The translations under genes and the position numbers were made by a program. Positions 18,801-28,175 of a stretch of DNA of 64,000 bases are shown here, piece by piece (position 1 is the first letter of the stretch; every line of letters begins with the position of its first letter). Origin of the DNA: Comamonadaceae bacterium UBA2121 (GTDB lineage Bacteria > Pseudomonadota > Gammaproteobacteria > Burkholderiales > Burkholderiaceae_C); the NCBI GenBank assembly GCA_002331385.1, contig DCYB01000004.1, positions 128,018-192,017 on the forward strand, read 5' to 3'. The notes below the pieces were generated by a model. That model ran no database searches and had not been told where the DNA came from. It was given only the letters and a program-made list of their open reading frames with translations.

Positions 18801-19019
18801 GCAGACATGAGCTTCCGCTCGCCGATGGCGACGGCCGTGATTGGTGGACTCATCACTTCCACCGTGCTCAGTTTGCTGGTGATTCCGGCGGCATTCACGT
18901 ATGTCGACGACTTCGAGCGCTGGCTCATATCCAGGCTGAAGCGTTCATCCGCTGCGAAGGGAACAACTCCCGATGCACCCGCTCGCACTACTCCCGAATC
19001 TGCACAGCAGAAACTGTGA
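15897..19019 (+). CDS. RND efflux pump permease (HAE1 type)
   Basis: The 1040-residue inner-membrane proton antiporter has the expected length for HAE1 RND pumps. The N-terminus reads NLSAWSIRNPIPAAMLFVLL, with membrane helices clustered at about 335-540 and 845-1000 and two large periplasmic loops between. The proton-relay Asp pair is visible in VGILVDDAIVEVEN, and GxxxKNSILLVEYA lies in the second half. It is the third gene of the efflux operon. The C-terminal tail after the last helix is basic and Pro/Ser/Thr-rich. Drug specificity is unknown. Confidence 0.95.
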   Translation: MNLSAWSIRNPIPAAMLFVLLTLAGLLAFRSMKVQNFPDMDLPVVMVTAALPGAAPGQLESDVARKIENAIATTQGLKHITTTLTDGSATISAEYRLEKPVQEAVDDVRSAVSRVRADMPADLRDPIVNKLELSSQPILAFAISSSRMDDEALSWFVDDTLTRRLLAVTGVGAVSRVGGVTREIRVALDAQRMQALGATAADVSRQLRATQLESAGGRAELGGEEQPLRTLATVQTAEQIAAIDMALPGGRHIRLDQIATVTDTTSEQRTAAFLGDKPVIGFEVSRSRGASEVEVGAGVQRALDQLQAEHPDLQLTRTVDFVVIAQDEYDSSMRLLYEGAILAVIVVWLFLRDWRATIISAVALPLSVIPAFIGMYLLGFSINIITLLALSLVVGILVDDAIVEVENIVRHLRMGKTPYQAAMEAADEIGLAVIATTFSLIAVFLPTAFMSGIAGRFFKQFGWTAALAVFASLVVARLLTPMMAAYMLKPLVQLEKEPRWLAKYMRMSAWCLQHRVLTLLAALLFFIGSLALIPLLPSGFIPADDNEQTQVTLELPPGTKLPETRAMVTQATERALRVGHVASVYASIGGGTAGADPFAGNASADPRKATLTLKLAPRNERPRKQAIEDKLRAAMQDLPGVRVKIGLGGSNDRYVLALASEDPQALAASAQAVERDLRTIHGIGGVSSSASLVRPEIAVVPDFARAADLGVSSSAMAETLRVATVGDYDQYLPKLNLAQRQIPIVVRLDDAAREDLSVLERLNVPGAHGPVRLSEVATLQLAGGPAVITRYDRARNVNFEIELGSRGLGEVTEAVRQLESVQKLPGSVRLIDIGDAEMMGELFASFGLAMLTGVVCIYIVLVLLFKDLLQPVTILMALPLSLGGAFVALLLAGKSFSMPSLIGLIMLMGIATKNSILLVEYAIVARREHGLSRWDALLDACHKRARPIIMTTLAMGAGMMPIALALGNADMSFRSPMATAVIGGLITSTVLSLLVIPAAFTYVDDFERWLISRLKRSSAAKGTTPDAPARTTPESAQQKL

Positions 19020-19541
19020 AAACACTACTGCCTCGCCGTTGCTTTGTGCTGTAACTTAGGGGTATCGACAGTTCACGCCATCGCACCGAGTGGCGGGAGC
19101 TCCGATTACCATCGAGACGCACCCCAATTCGAGATGTTCTCTGACAGCGCGCCTCTTGCGCGGTGATCTGCGTTGCGAGAGCATGGGTCAAGTGAAGCGG
19201 AAAGCGCAGGAGGAAAAGCATAAGTCGCCAAAGCCCAGTTCTGACGCAATGTGAGAGCACAAAATGGCGAGTTCTTCACAGGAATACTGCGATCGCAAGG
19301 GAACATAGGCAACGTGGTTACATTTTTTTGTGAAAATTGGCTGGAACTTCCTGAATTTGGCCTTACTCTATGAGGGTAAGTTGATTATTTCGAATACTTA
19401 GCTGTATTGATATAAAGACTGGACAGTTTTGTAGTTGCGAAGCCTTTCAGACGTCGTGTTTGACTGGAAATCCTGAAGCGCTTCTCCTCCCTCCCTCTCT
19501 TATTTCGTTTCGGGACGCTTCGCGACTTTTTTTTTCCCCAA
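19020..19541. other. Gene-free AT-rich stretch after the RND operon
   Basis: Roughly 520 bases have no credible coding frame on either strand. The second half (about 19310-19440) is much richer in A and T than its surroundings, with runs such as TTTTTTTG and TTGATATAAAG. I see no tRNA shape, repeat array or transposase fragment. It may hold a small RNA or be degraded sequence; nothing specific can be supported. Confidence 0.5.
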
Positions 19542-19570
19542 ACAAAGAGCGCCTCAAGGGCGCTCTTTGT
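19542..19570. terminator. Terminator hairpin downstream of the GST gene
   Basis: ACAAAGAGCGCC pairs with GGGCGCTCTTTGT around a short TCAA loop. It lies 53 bases beyond the stop of the minus-strand GST gene. The T tract on that strand is weak (TTTGTTTGG). Confidence 0.6.
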
Positions 19571-19622
19571 ATTTGTGCAATGTGCGGAGGCCGGTCCGCC
19601 TGGCCTCAGAACGCGCCGGCCC

Positions 19623-20237
19623 TCACTTGGGCTGCGTCTCGGCGAAGCTCGGGCGTTGCATCAGCTTGTCATACAAGCGCGCCAGATTGGGATAGTCTTC
19701 GCGCCAGTCGATATCGGGGAAACGGAACGCCAGCCAACCCAGCGCACAGCCGACCGCGATGTCGGACAGGCTCAGGTGAATGCCGCTGCAATAGGGCTTT
19801 TCGCCCAAGCCCTGGCTCATGGCGGCCAAGGCATTGCGAATCTTGCCGCGCTGACGGTCGATCCACGCTTGCGAGCGCTCGCCGTCCTTGCGATCGGGCC
19901 ACGTGGCCTCCATGCGCGCAAGCACCCCGGCGTCGAGCACGCCATCGGCCAGCGCCTCCCAGGTCTTGACTTCGGCACGTTCCCGACCCGATGTCGGAAT
20001 GAGCTTGCCCACAGGCGACAGTGTGTCCAGATACTCCACGATCACGCGCGAATCGAACACCGCTTCGCCGCCTTCCATGACCAGACACGGCACCTTGCCG
20101 AGCGGGTTGGATTCGCTAATCAGGGTGTCCTCCGACCACACTGCCTCTTCGTGGAAGCGGTAGTCCAGCTTTTTCTCGGCCATCACGACACGAACCTTGC
20201 GGACGTAGGGGCTGGTCATGGATCCGATGAGTTTCAT
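19623..20237 (-). CDS. Glutathione S-transferase family protein
   Basis: The 204-residue cytosolic protein starts with MKLIGSMTSPYVRKVRV, the thioredoxin-like N-terminal GST domain with the Ser active-site region (TSPYVRK), and has the cis-Pro/substrate loop NPLGKVPCLV followed by FDSRVIVEYLD. The all-helical C-terminal domain occupies about 90-200. The start at 20237 is preferred to the upstream open frame because it begins exactly where the family begins. It is transcribed divergently from purB, with 183 bases between. Confidence 0.9.
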   Translation of the reverse strand: MKLIGSMTSPYVRKVRVVMAEKKLDYRFHEEAVWSEDTLISESNPLGKVPCLVMEGGEAVFDSRVIVEYLDTLSPVGKLIPTSGRERAEVKTWEALADGVLDAGVLARMEATWPDRKDGERSQAWIDRQRGKIRNALAAMSQGLGEKPYCSGIHLSLSDIAVGCALGWLAFRFPDIDWREDYPNLARLYDKLMQRPSFAETQPK

Positions 20238-20414
20238 GGTCGGGCTTTCACTGTCAGGATGCGCGTGGTTGGAACGTGATGCCAAGCAATTCTAGAGCCT
20301 GTTGCTCGCGGACTTTCGTCGCGCGCGCGTTCGTTCCCTGCGAACAACACCGCTGGCGCGCACGAGGCTTGCGCAACGGGCCACGCCGTCTGAGGGGCGC
20401 ACATCCTACAATAG

Positions 20415-21800
<1,386 letters not shown>

Positions 21801-21978
21801 GCGCGAGGAGTTGGGCGAAGGCAGAGTCCATTACCCTTTGCCTCGCTCATTGCCTCGCCCTTTCCCAAGCCGTAGTTCATCGTGCCACCCTCCAGCACAA
21901 GGGGGGCCGCACCGCTTCGCTCACCCCACTACCCAAGCCCCATCGAAGCCCAAGGCTTCGCGATCAAAGTCCCCCCAA

Positions 21979-22539
21979 ATGGCACTCAAATCGACAATTT
22001 TCAAAGCGACGCTGTCGATTGCCGACATCGACAATAGCTACTACGCCGACCACGCACTCACCCTGGCCCGCCACCCCAGCGAAACGGACGAGCGCATGAT
22101 GGTGCGCCTCGCCGCGCTGGCCCTGAATGCATGGCAGTTGCAAGCCGTCTGCAATGGCGACGGCACGCTCGCCTTCGGTGCCGGGCTGTCCGATCCGGAC
22201 GATCCGGACGTCTCCCTCACCGACTTCACGGGCCGCAAGCGCCTGTGGATTGAAGTGGGGCAACCCGAAGACAAGCCCCTCACCAAAGCCTGCAGCAAGA
22301 CCGACGCCGTCATCGTCTACCCCTTCCACCACGCAGCGGAAGTCTGGTGGAAAGGTATCGAGAACAAGCTCTCGCGCCTGGACAAGGTGCAGGTGTGGCG
22401 CATTCCCTCCGAAGCCTCTCAGCAGTTGGCCACACTCGCCGAGCGCAGCATGCAGTTGCAGGCCACAGTGCAGGAGGGTGCGCTCACGCTATCGAGTCAA
22501 CTGGGCAGCGTAGACGTGGAGCCCGTGCGCTGGAAATAA
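21979..22539 (+). CDS. yaeQ: YaeQ family protein
   Basis: The 186-residue protein starts with ALKSTIFKATLSIADID and contains SETDERMMVRLAAFA-like sequence (here SETDERMMVRLAALALNAW), GLSDPDDPDV and LWIEVGQPE, all typical of YaeQ. The fold is related to PD-(D/E)XK nucleases; E. coli YaeQ was once thought to replace RfaH, and its role is still unclear. The ATG at 21979 is used because the open frame upstream has no family similarity. The leader at 21940-21965 holds a small hairpin (CGAAGCC with GGCTTCG). Confidence 0.9.
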   Translation: MALKSTIFKATLSIADIDNSYYADHALTLARHPSETDERMMVRLAALALNAWQLQAVCNGDGTLAFGAGLSDPDDPDVSLTDFTGRKRLWIEVGQPEDKPLTKACSKTDAVIVYPFHHAAEVWWKGIENKLSRLDKVQVWRIPSEASQQLATLAERSMQLQATVQEGALTLSSQLGSVDVEPVRWK

Positions 22540-22572
22540 GGCGGGGGATGTGCCGCCCCGCGTCGAGCCGCC

Positions 22573-22887
22573 TCAGCGCGGCTCGCCCAGTTGCATGAAA
22601 CCGCCGCAGGCCCAGCACTGCTCAAACCCGCCTTCCACCAATTCACCGCAGCGACATTGCCATTTGCGCTGCGGCATCTGCGCGAGATCCTGCAGCAGTT
22701 GGCGGGCGGCGGGCACATGTTCCTCATGCTCCAGCCAGATCTCTGGGTTGCACTCTGCAGGCGGCATCAGCCCGTGCACCGAGGCAAAATGCTCGCGCAA
22801 CACCCGCGCCGGAATGCCCGCCTCGCACAGCAGGTCACACCAGATCCGGGCTTGAACAATATCGGGGGCCGTCAGCAGTCGCAGCAT
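22573..22887 (-). CDS. DUF2007 domain protein with C-terminal zinc-ribbon-like cysteines
   Basis: The 104-residue protein has a DUF2007 (putative signal-transducing) region over residues 1-70: MLRLLTAPDIVQARIW, then AGIPARVL. The C-terminus carries four Cys as CRCG and CWACG, a probable small zinc ribbon. The start at 22887 is where family similarity begins; the long open frame upstream is not supported. It lies 62 bases downstream of the DUF3717/DUF1289 gene, in the same direction. The function is unknown. Confidence 0.8.
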   Translation of the reverse strand: MLRLLTAPDIVQARIWCDLLCEAGIPARVLREHFASVHGLMPPAECNPEIWLEHEEHVPAARQLLQDLAQMPQRKWQCRCGELVEGGFEQCWACGGFMQLGEPR

Positions 22888-22949
22888 GATGGCAGCACCA
22901 TACCGCACGGCGGGGGAAATCGCCACTCGCGCCTTGCGAGCGTCCGGGC

Positions 22950-23369
22950 TCAGCCGCCCGCGCGCTCCTTGTAACGCGTGAAACGCAGCGCCGTGCCCTC
23001 GATGGTGATGCGGCGCCACACGGCGCGCTTTTGCACCGGGCTCAGTTCCAGCCAATCCTGCACTTCGCCAAAGGAGCGTCCGCAGCCCTTGCAGGTCGCA
23101 TCGCCCTGACTGGTCGAGCAAATGGCGATGCACGGCGTGTCCATGGTCGTGTCATACCAATCCAGCCAGGCAAACATGGCCTCTGGCGGCATGTCGTCTT
23201 CCGCGATCGACTCTTGCCGCTGGTATACGAGCCGCGCATACACCTCAGCCAGCGCGACCAACTCCTCGCACAAGGCGGCACCGCCTGCCGCATCGGCGGG
23301 CGAGCGATGGCGCCAATGGTTGATGGCGGCTTCAAGATCGGTGATGTGGATGCGGGAATCGGCGGGCAT
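22950..23369 (-). CDS. DUF3717 / DUF1289 two-domain protein
   Basis: The 139-residue protein has an N-terminal DUF3717 region (HITDLEAAINHWR, about residues 8-20) and a C-terminal DUF1289 region with four Cys: DTPCIAICS, then CKGCGRSFGEVQDW, a likely metal-binding knuckle. This pairing is, as I recall, typical of Burkholderiales. The start at 23369 leaves only the conserved part. The frame is open for another 125 codons, but that DNA is opposite the riboswitch region and not coding. It probably forms a small operon with the DUF2007 gene. Role unknown. Confidence 0.82.
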   Translation of the reverse strand: MPADSRIHITDLEAAINHWRHRSPADAAGGAALCEELVALAEVYARLVYQRQESIAEDDMPPEAMFAWLDWYDTTMDTPCIAICSTSQGDATCKGCGRSFGEVQDWLELSPVQKRAVWRRITIEGTALRFTRYKERAGG

Positions 23370-23580
23370 GACGTCTCTGACAAGGGACGCCGATGATAAG
23401 CCGTTCCCCACAGCACCATCCGGCCAAGGGTAATCACCCGGTGCATGCATGCAACGCAAAAAGAGGAGCATCAATGCTTGCAAATATGCGGCTTCACGGT
23501 CTATTGATTTCAAGAGAGAGATCAAATTCCTCTTTCCCGCACCTTGCGAGGGTTCATTGGGATGTGTTCCAATCGCGGGA
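23370..23580. other. Non-coding stretch between the DUF3717/DUF1289 gene and the riboswitch
   Basis: This 211-base stretch holds the divergent promoters of the DUF3717/DUF1289 gene (minus) and of the riboswitch transcript (plus). I see no convincing open frame. No promoter is close enough to consensus to call. Confidence 0.5.
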
Positions 23581-23753
23581 TTGAAGGGGAGTAGCTCCCA
23601 ACCCGAAACCACAATCCAACAATCGGGACAACCTCTCGAGAGGGGTGTGGTCAGGGCTTGTCGGTCTGTCGTCAATACGAAGCGCGCACGCTTCCGGCAG
23701 CCCGGGCACAGGTGAAATACAACGTCAATAGCCTGGCTGAGCAAGACCTTTGA
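23581..23753 (+). ncRNA. yybP-ykoY manganese riboswitch
   Basis: The conserved pieces occur in order. TTGAAGGGGAGTAGCTCCC at 23581 gives the 5' strand of P1 and the GGGGAGUAG loop. GTCAATACG is at 23671-23679 with CCGGC at 23694. GAGCAAGACCTTTGA ends at 23753. TTGAAGG and CCTTTGA pair as a seven-base P1. This class senses Mn2+ and controls exporters such as Alx and MntP. The riboswitch ends 168 bases before the terC start. A GCCCGTACGGGC palindrome at 23757-23768 may be part of the expression platform. Confidence 0.93.
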
Positions 23754-23921
23754 TGGGCCCGTACGGGCTGATCAAGGCTGGCCGTCTCCCTTTCGTCATG
23801 CACTTTGACGTGCTTGCGTAGGACAAGTTCTCTTCGATCAGTTCACGGACCAATCAAGCCCGGGCGCTGCGCTACGATAATCGGACCGCAGTGCTCTTTG
23901 ACCAATGACGTTGAGGACTTT

Positions 23922-24653
23922 ATGGACTTTTTGACTTCGCCCGAATTCTGGGTCGCGCTGGGTCAGATCATCATCATCGACATCCTGTTGGGTGGCGATA
24001 ACGCGGTGGTGATCGCACTCGCATGCCGCAAGCTGCCACCCGCGCAGCGTACCAAGGGCATTATCTGGGGCACTGCCGGTGCCATCATCCTGCGTGTGAT
24101 TCTCATCGCGTTTGCGATGACGCTGCTGAACCTGCCGTTCCTGAAGGTGGTGGGTGCCCTGCTGCTGGTGTGGATCGGCGTGAAGCTGCTCGCGCCCGAC
24201 GAAGACGGCCACGGCGACGTCGCAGGCAGCGACAAGCTGCTGGCGGCCATCAAGACCATCATTGTTGCCGACTTAGTGATGAGCGTGGACAACGTGATCG
24301 CCATTGCTGGCGCGGCGCAAAACGCAGGCGAGCACTCGTTCCTGCTGGTCGTGCTGGGCCTGCTGATCTCCATCCCGATCATCGTCTGGGGCAGCCAGTT
24401 GGTCATCAAGCTCATGGAGCGCTTCCCGCTCATCATCACCGCCGGCGGCATGCTGCTGGGCTGGATTGCAGGTGGCATGCTGGTCACCGACCCGGTCGTG
24501 GCCAACCCCGACAAGTGGCAGTGGATGCTCAAGATCCCGCAGACCGACACCATCAAGTACGCTGCTGCCGTTACTGGCGCGCTGCTGGTGCTGATCATCG
24601 GCAAGGCCATCGTGGCACGCCGCAAGACTGCTGGCACGACCGCGGCACATTGA
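23922..24653 (+). CDS. TerC-family integral membrane protein, riboswitch-controlled
   Basis: The 243-residue inner-membrane protein has about seven to eight helices. It carries the two acidic TerC repeats: LLGGDNAVVIALACRKLP (residues about 24-42) and LVMSVDNVIAIAGAA (about 122-136). TerC/Alx/YoaE relatives are implicated in manganese or metal export, often feeding metalloproteins at the membrane. The Mn2+ riboswitch upstream strongly supports that role here. The start at 23922 follows GAGG; upstream open frame lies in the leader. A paralogue at 41213-41908 lacks the riboswitch. Confidence 0.93.
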   Translation: MDFLTSPEFWVALGQIIIIDILLGGDNAVVIALACRKLPPAQRTKGIIWGTAGAIILRVILIAFAMTLLNLPFLKVVGALLLVWIGVKLLAPDEDGHGDVAGSDKLLAAIKTIIVADLVMSVDNVIAIAGAAQNAGEHSFLLVVLGLLISIPIIVWGSQLVIKLMERFPLIITAGGMLLGWIAGGMLVTDPVVANPDKWQWMLKIPQTDTIKYAAAVTGALLVLIIGKAIVARRKTAGTTAAH

Positions 24654-24833
24654 TCGCGCAAGAGACTCTCAAGGCCGCGCGCCTTGGGAGCCTCTCCTTT
24701 CATCACCCCAATTTCCGAATCTGGAGGCGATGGACCCAAACCCCACGGCAGCCCACCAAACCTCGCCAACCCTCCCGGTTTGCGCAAGCTCTCTTGGGGG
24801 CAATCCCCTGATTTGCGGTACAAAAAGACCGAA

Positions 24834-24875
24834 CCTGTGAATGCAACTGTATATTGCGTTCACAGGTATTTTTTT
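24834..24875 (+). terminator. Terminator of the terC transcript
   Basis: CCTGTGAATGCAA and TTGCGTTCACAGG form a long stem with a seven-base loop, followed by TATTTTTTT. It lies between terC and the next gene. Confidence 0.88.
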
Positions 24876-24948
24876 CTGGCAACGGTGCCCGACTATGCAC
24901 CCCCACCAGCCGCAACCCCTTTCCTCGCAGCCACTTCAAGGACGTTTC

Positions 24949-25464
24949 ATGGACACCGTAATCGTGTATGTCGATGATGCCGAGTACGCGCGGCAGATCA
25001 TTGAACCTCTGGCCCAGAGTCCCGACAGCCGCGCCACCCATTGGGTGCTGGTCGCCTGCGCGCCGCGCATGACGCACCGCATCAGCAAGTGGGTCAGCCA
25101 CAGCGCTCGTGAATCATGGCGCGCCAAGTGGGCGGACAAGCTCTTCGCCCAGGTCACACCATGGCTAGGCGCGCGCAATGCGCAGATCAGCACCGTGCTG
25201 GCCAAGACTCCTCTGCCCGAACTGCTCGAACAACTGCACGCCAAGCACGGCACGCAAGCCCAATTGGTAGACGCACGTCGTCCCAAACAAGAAAATCAGG
25301 CTGCGGCTGCGCTGCCCACTGTCGCGGAACAACCAGCGCTCAGCATCCAGCCCGTGAGTGCCCCCGCCGTCACCGTCACCATCAAGAAAAAGCCGTCACG
25401 CACCTGGGCACTCCCGGGCACGCTGGCCAGCCTCTTCTGCATGGTCTTCGTCGCAGCCGAATAG
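24949..25464 (+). CDS. Conserved hypothetical protein with C-terminal hydrophobic segment
   Basis: I do not recognise a named family for this 171-residue protein. Residues 1-110 look globular (MDTVIVYVDDAEYARQIIEPL, then HWVLVACAPRMTHRIS), vaguely like a USP or flavodoxin-type fold. A Gln/Ala/Pro-rich linker follows, then a basic patch (TIKKKPSRTW) and a terminal hydrophobic stretch (LPGTLASLFCMVFVAAE) that may be a tail anchor. The start at 24949 is where coding-like composition begins. It follows the terC terminator and precedes a small membrane gene by 58 bases. Confidence 0.75.
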   Translation: MDTVIVYVDDAEYARQIIEPLAQSPDSRATHWVLVACAPRMTHRISKWVSHSARESWRAKWADKLFAQVTPWLGARNAQISTVLAKTPLPELLEQLHAKHGTQAQLVDARRPKQENQAAAALPTVAEQPALSIQPVSAPAVTVTIKKKPSRTWALPGTLASLFCMVFVAAE

Positions 25465-25482
25465 TCCCCGCCCGGGTGACCC

Positions 25483-25506
25483 GCATGGCGCTGGCATGCG
25501 CCATGC
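25483..25506. other. Perfect inverted repeat between two small genes
   Basis: GCATGGCGC and GCGCCATGC pair around TGGCAT. There is no T tract, so it is probably a processing or weak termination hairpin. It ends 16 bases before the next ATG. Confidence 0.4.
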
Positions 25507-25522
25507 TGCTATTCTTCCGGCC

Positions 25523-25879
25523 ATGAAACTCATCCTGAAATGGCTGCTCAGTGCAGCCGCGCTGCTCTTCGTTGCCTACCTCTACAGCGGGGTGGAAGTG
25601 CGCAGTTACTCCAGCGCGTTGATCGCCGCCGCCGTCATCGGCCTGCTCAACGTGATCGTGCGCCCCGTGCTGGTCATCCTCACCCTGCCCGTCACCTTGA
25701 TCACGCTCGGCCTGTTCCTTTTCGTGATCAACGCGCTCATGTTCTGGGCCGCCAGCTCGCTGCTTGGTAGCGGCTTTCAGGTGCACGGATTCGTCGCGGC
25801 GCTGATCGGCTCGCTGATCTACTCCGTGCTCGGCATGCTAATTGAGAGTGCGGTCGGAGGCCTGCTCTCGAAGCGCTGA
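25523..25879 (+). CDS. Phage-holin-family (YvlD/DUF360-like) small membrane protein
   Basis: The 118-residue protein has four hydrophobic helices (about 4-22, 32-50, 54-82, 89-112). The motifs GLLNVIVRPVLVILTLPVTLITLGLF are typical of chromosomal 'phage holin family 4' proteins, which are not phage genes. The function is unknown; some relatives are linked to envelope stress. The start at 25523 begins directly with the first helix. Its 3' end overlaps the convergent M48 protease gene by 42 bases. Confidence 0.88.
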   Translation: MKLILKWLLSAAALLFVAYLYSGVEVRSYSSALIAAAVIGLLNVIVRPVLVILTLPVTLITLGLFLFVINALMFWAASSLLGSGFQVHGFVAALIGSLIYSVLGMLIESAVGGLLSKR

Positions 25880-27415
25880 CTCGGCCTCGCGCAGGCGCGT
25901 GTCGATGATCGACGCATCGTAAAAATCACCCCCGCCCTTGCGCGCCAAATCCTGGCCGGCCTTGAAGCGGTCCACCGCCGCGGCATAGTCATGCTGCGCC
26001 ATCTGCGCCTCGGCCTCCGCACGCACCGCGCGCAACGGCTGGTTCTGCTGGCGCCATACGCGTGCCAGCATCATCCACGCGCCCGCATCATCTGGATGCG
26101 CCGCCACCCGCGTCTGCAATGCCCCGGTGATCTCTGACGCACGCTGCAACGGCAACAGCGTTTGTGCGCGCGCCATCAGCTCCGGCCGCCCAGCATCCGC
26201 GGTGATCTTCTGCGTGTCCTTGTCCAATTGCGCCAGCGCAGCCGACACATCGCCCGCAGCCAGTTCCACCTCGGCCGACAGCAACTGCGCCTTGCGCAAA
26301 GCGGCGGCGTCGTTTCTGGTCAACTCCTTCAACGCCGCAATGGATGCGCGCGCACGATCCGGGTGCTGCAACTTCAACTCGCTCAGCGCTGCGGCGTACA
26401 GCCCTCCCACTTTCTGACCGCGGGACTTCGCCGCAAACCCTGCGTCCTGCGGATCATCTGCATATTGCCGCAGCACCTGCGTATTCGTCTGCATCAACAC
26501 GCGCGCACGCGCCACCATCATCAGATGCTCCAGCGTCGCAGGCGGTTCCGCCGAGCCCGCCTCCTTGCCCAGCCGTGAACGCATATCCGCAATACGTTGC
26601 GTGGTCAGCGGGTGACTGCGCAGATACGGCCAATCGCCCTTGTCGTTGATGCGATTCGCCTGCTGCAGCCGGTCGAACATGCCCACAAAACCCTGCTGCG
26701 CATACCCTGCAGGCTGCATCAGCCCAAAGCCGATACGATCCGCCTCGCGCTCCATGTCGCGCGAAAAATTCAACTGCGTCTGCTGCACCAGTGCCTGCCC
26801 GCCCACCATCATGGCCGCGCCCGCGTCAGGACTGCGACTGGCCGCCAGTGCGCCCAACAACATCGAGCCGATCATCAGCGGCGTCAACCGATCCTGCTGT
26901 GCGATCAGACGCGCAATATGCCGCTGGGTGACGTGGCTCAGCTCGTGCGCCAGCACCGACGCCAGTTCATCGCGCGTGCCGGTCACCGAAATCAAGCCCA
27001 GATACACACCGAAATAAGCGCCAGGCAACGCAAACGCATTCACCTGCTTGTCGCGGCCCAGCAGAATTCGCCATGCAAAGCGTTCCGCCTGCTCCTCGGT
27101 CAACTCGCCGCGCTGCTGCGCCGCCTTCATCAGCGACGCCAGGATGTCCTGCACATATTCGGTCAACACCGCATCGTCCAGATAGTCCGGATCGCGATAC
27201 AGCTCCCGAATAATCCGATCGCCCAGCTTGCGCTCCTGCGCCGTCGTCAGACTCTGCCCATCCCCCAGCGACGGCAAGCCATAACTCTGCGCCTGCACAT
27301 CGGCACCGTGCATCGCCGCACCGCCAAAGCACAGCGCCATGGCCAACGCCAAGACACCACCGTTCTTACGATAGAAACGGGGAAAACAGAAGAAATGTGA
27401 ATTCTTGCCCACCAA
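25838..27415 (-). CDS. Periplasmic M48 metalloprotease with TPR-like tail (BepA/YfgC-like)
   Basis: The 525-residue protein has a late signal peptide (hydrophobic part about 20-43, ending VQAQ). A gluzincin domain carries HELSH near residue 157 and the downstream Glu ligand in READRIGF. A helical TPR-like C-terminal half runs from about 300 to 510. E. coli BepA degrades or helps assemble stalled LptD and other outer-membrane proteins, and the domain order is the same. A start further in (near MALCFGG) would leave a shorter signal. The gene converges on the small membrane gene at 25523 and diverges from moaC. Confidence 0.92.
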   Translation of the reverse strand: MVGKNSHFFCFPRFYRKNGGVLALAMALCFGGAAMHGADVQAQSYGLPSLGDGQSLTTAQERKLGDRIIRELYRDPDYLDDAVLTEYVQDILASLMKAAQQRGELTEEQAERFAWRILLGRDKQVNAFALPGAYFGVYLGLISVTGTRDELASVLAHELSHVTQRHIARLIAQQDRLTPLMIGSMLLGALAASRSPDAGAAMMVGGQALVQQTQLNFSRDMEREADRIGFGLMQPAGYAQQGFVGMFDRLQQANRINDKGDWPYLRSHPLTTQRIADMRSRLGKEAGSAEPPATLEHLMMVARARVLMQTNTQVLRQYADDPQDAGFAAKSRGQKVGGLYAAALSELKLQHPDRARASIAALKELTRNDAAALRKAQLLSAEVELAAGDVSAALAQLDKDTQKITADAGRPELMARAQTLLPLQRASEITGALQTRVAAHPDDAGAWMMLARVWRQQNQPLRAVRAEAEAQMAQHDYAAAVDRFKAGQDLARKGGGDFYDASIIDTRLREAESALREQASDRTLN

Positions 27416-27635
27416 ACGTCACACCCCCAGAGGAACAACCATGTAACGCCGTCACAAAGCGGCACCCAAGTCGTATGATGCCCCGAACCCGCACAGGTTG
27501 CGCACCGATCGAAACAAACAGTCACGCCCTGCATCGACAACGGTAGACCCCGGTCGCCAAGCGCACCCAGTGAAGCATACACACACTTCAAGAAACACCG
27601 AAGGCGAACGCAGCAAAGCCCGAAGGCACTCTCCG

Positions 27636-28175
27636 ATGACCACACCCAAAGAACCCCAAGCAGCCCTGACCCATTTCGACCAGCAAGGACAGGCGCACAT
27701 GGTGGACGTAGGCAGCAAACCCGCGACCCACCGCGTAGCCGTCGCCACAGGCGAAATCCAGATGCAGCCTGAAACCCTCGCCATCATCCAGTCAGGCACC
27801 GCCAAAAAAGGCGACGTACTAGGCATCGCCAGAATCGCCGGCATCATGGCTGCCAAGAAAACCAGTGATCTGATCCCGCTATGCCACCCCTTGGCGCTCA
27901 CACGCGTCGCCGTCGAATTCGAGATCAAGGAAAAAGAATCAGCCATTCAATGCACCGCCACCGTGGAAACCGTCGGCCAGACGGGGGTGGAAATGGAGGC
28001 ACTGACGGCTGTGCAGATTGCTTTACTGACTATTTATGATATGTGCAAGGCGGTGGATCGGGAAATGGTATTGAATTCAGTCTACGTCATTCAAAAACTA
28101 GGCGGGAAAACATCCATTCCACCGTATTCTAGAACGAGTCAACCGGCAAATATCCAAGTAGGTCCCCCGATTTAA
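27636..28175 (+). CDS. moaC: Cyclic pyranopterin monophosphate synthase
   Basis: The 179-residue MoaC converts the 3',8-cyclo-GTP product of MoaA to cyclic pyranopterin monophosphate in molybdenum cofactor synthesis. Core motifs are intact: [39 protein letters not shown] and IYDMCKAV. The end is odd. After QKLGGKT the usual short SG-type finish is replaced by about 20 residues (SIPPYSRTS...) that run into and overlap by 47 bases the convergent tfpX/Z gene. From about 28015 the DNA changes to lower G+C, so the 3' end probably lies on or beside the island border. The active-site residues that precede it are kept, so activity is likely. Confidence 0.93.
   Translation: MTTPKEPQAALTHFDQQGQAHMVDVGSKPATHRVAVATGEIQMQPETLAIIQSGTAKKGDVLGIARIAGIMAAKKTSDLIPLCHPLALTRVAVEFEIKEKESAIQCTATVETVGQTGVEMEALTAVQIALLTIYDMCKAVDREMVLNSVYVIQKLGGKTSIPPYSRTSQPANIQVGPPI

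Noticed and set aside
23370..23744. N-terminal extension of the DUF3717/DUF1289 frame with two CxxC-like pairs (CPGC, CPDC)
   Set aside because: It looked like a zinc domain, but this DNA is the reverse complement of the yybP-ykoY riboswitch region, so the Cys pairs come from conserved RNA bases.
25523..25879. Prophage signal from the 'phage holin family' gene
   Set aside because: This family is a chromosomal small membrane protein family. No other phage gene is near.
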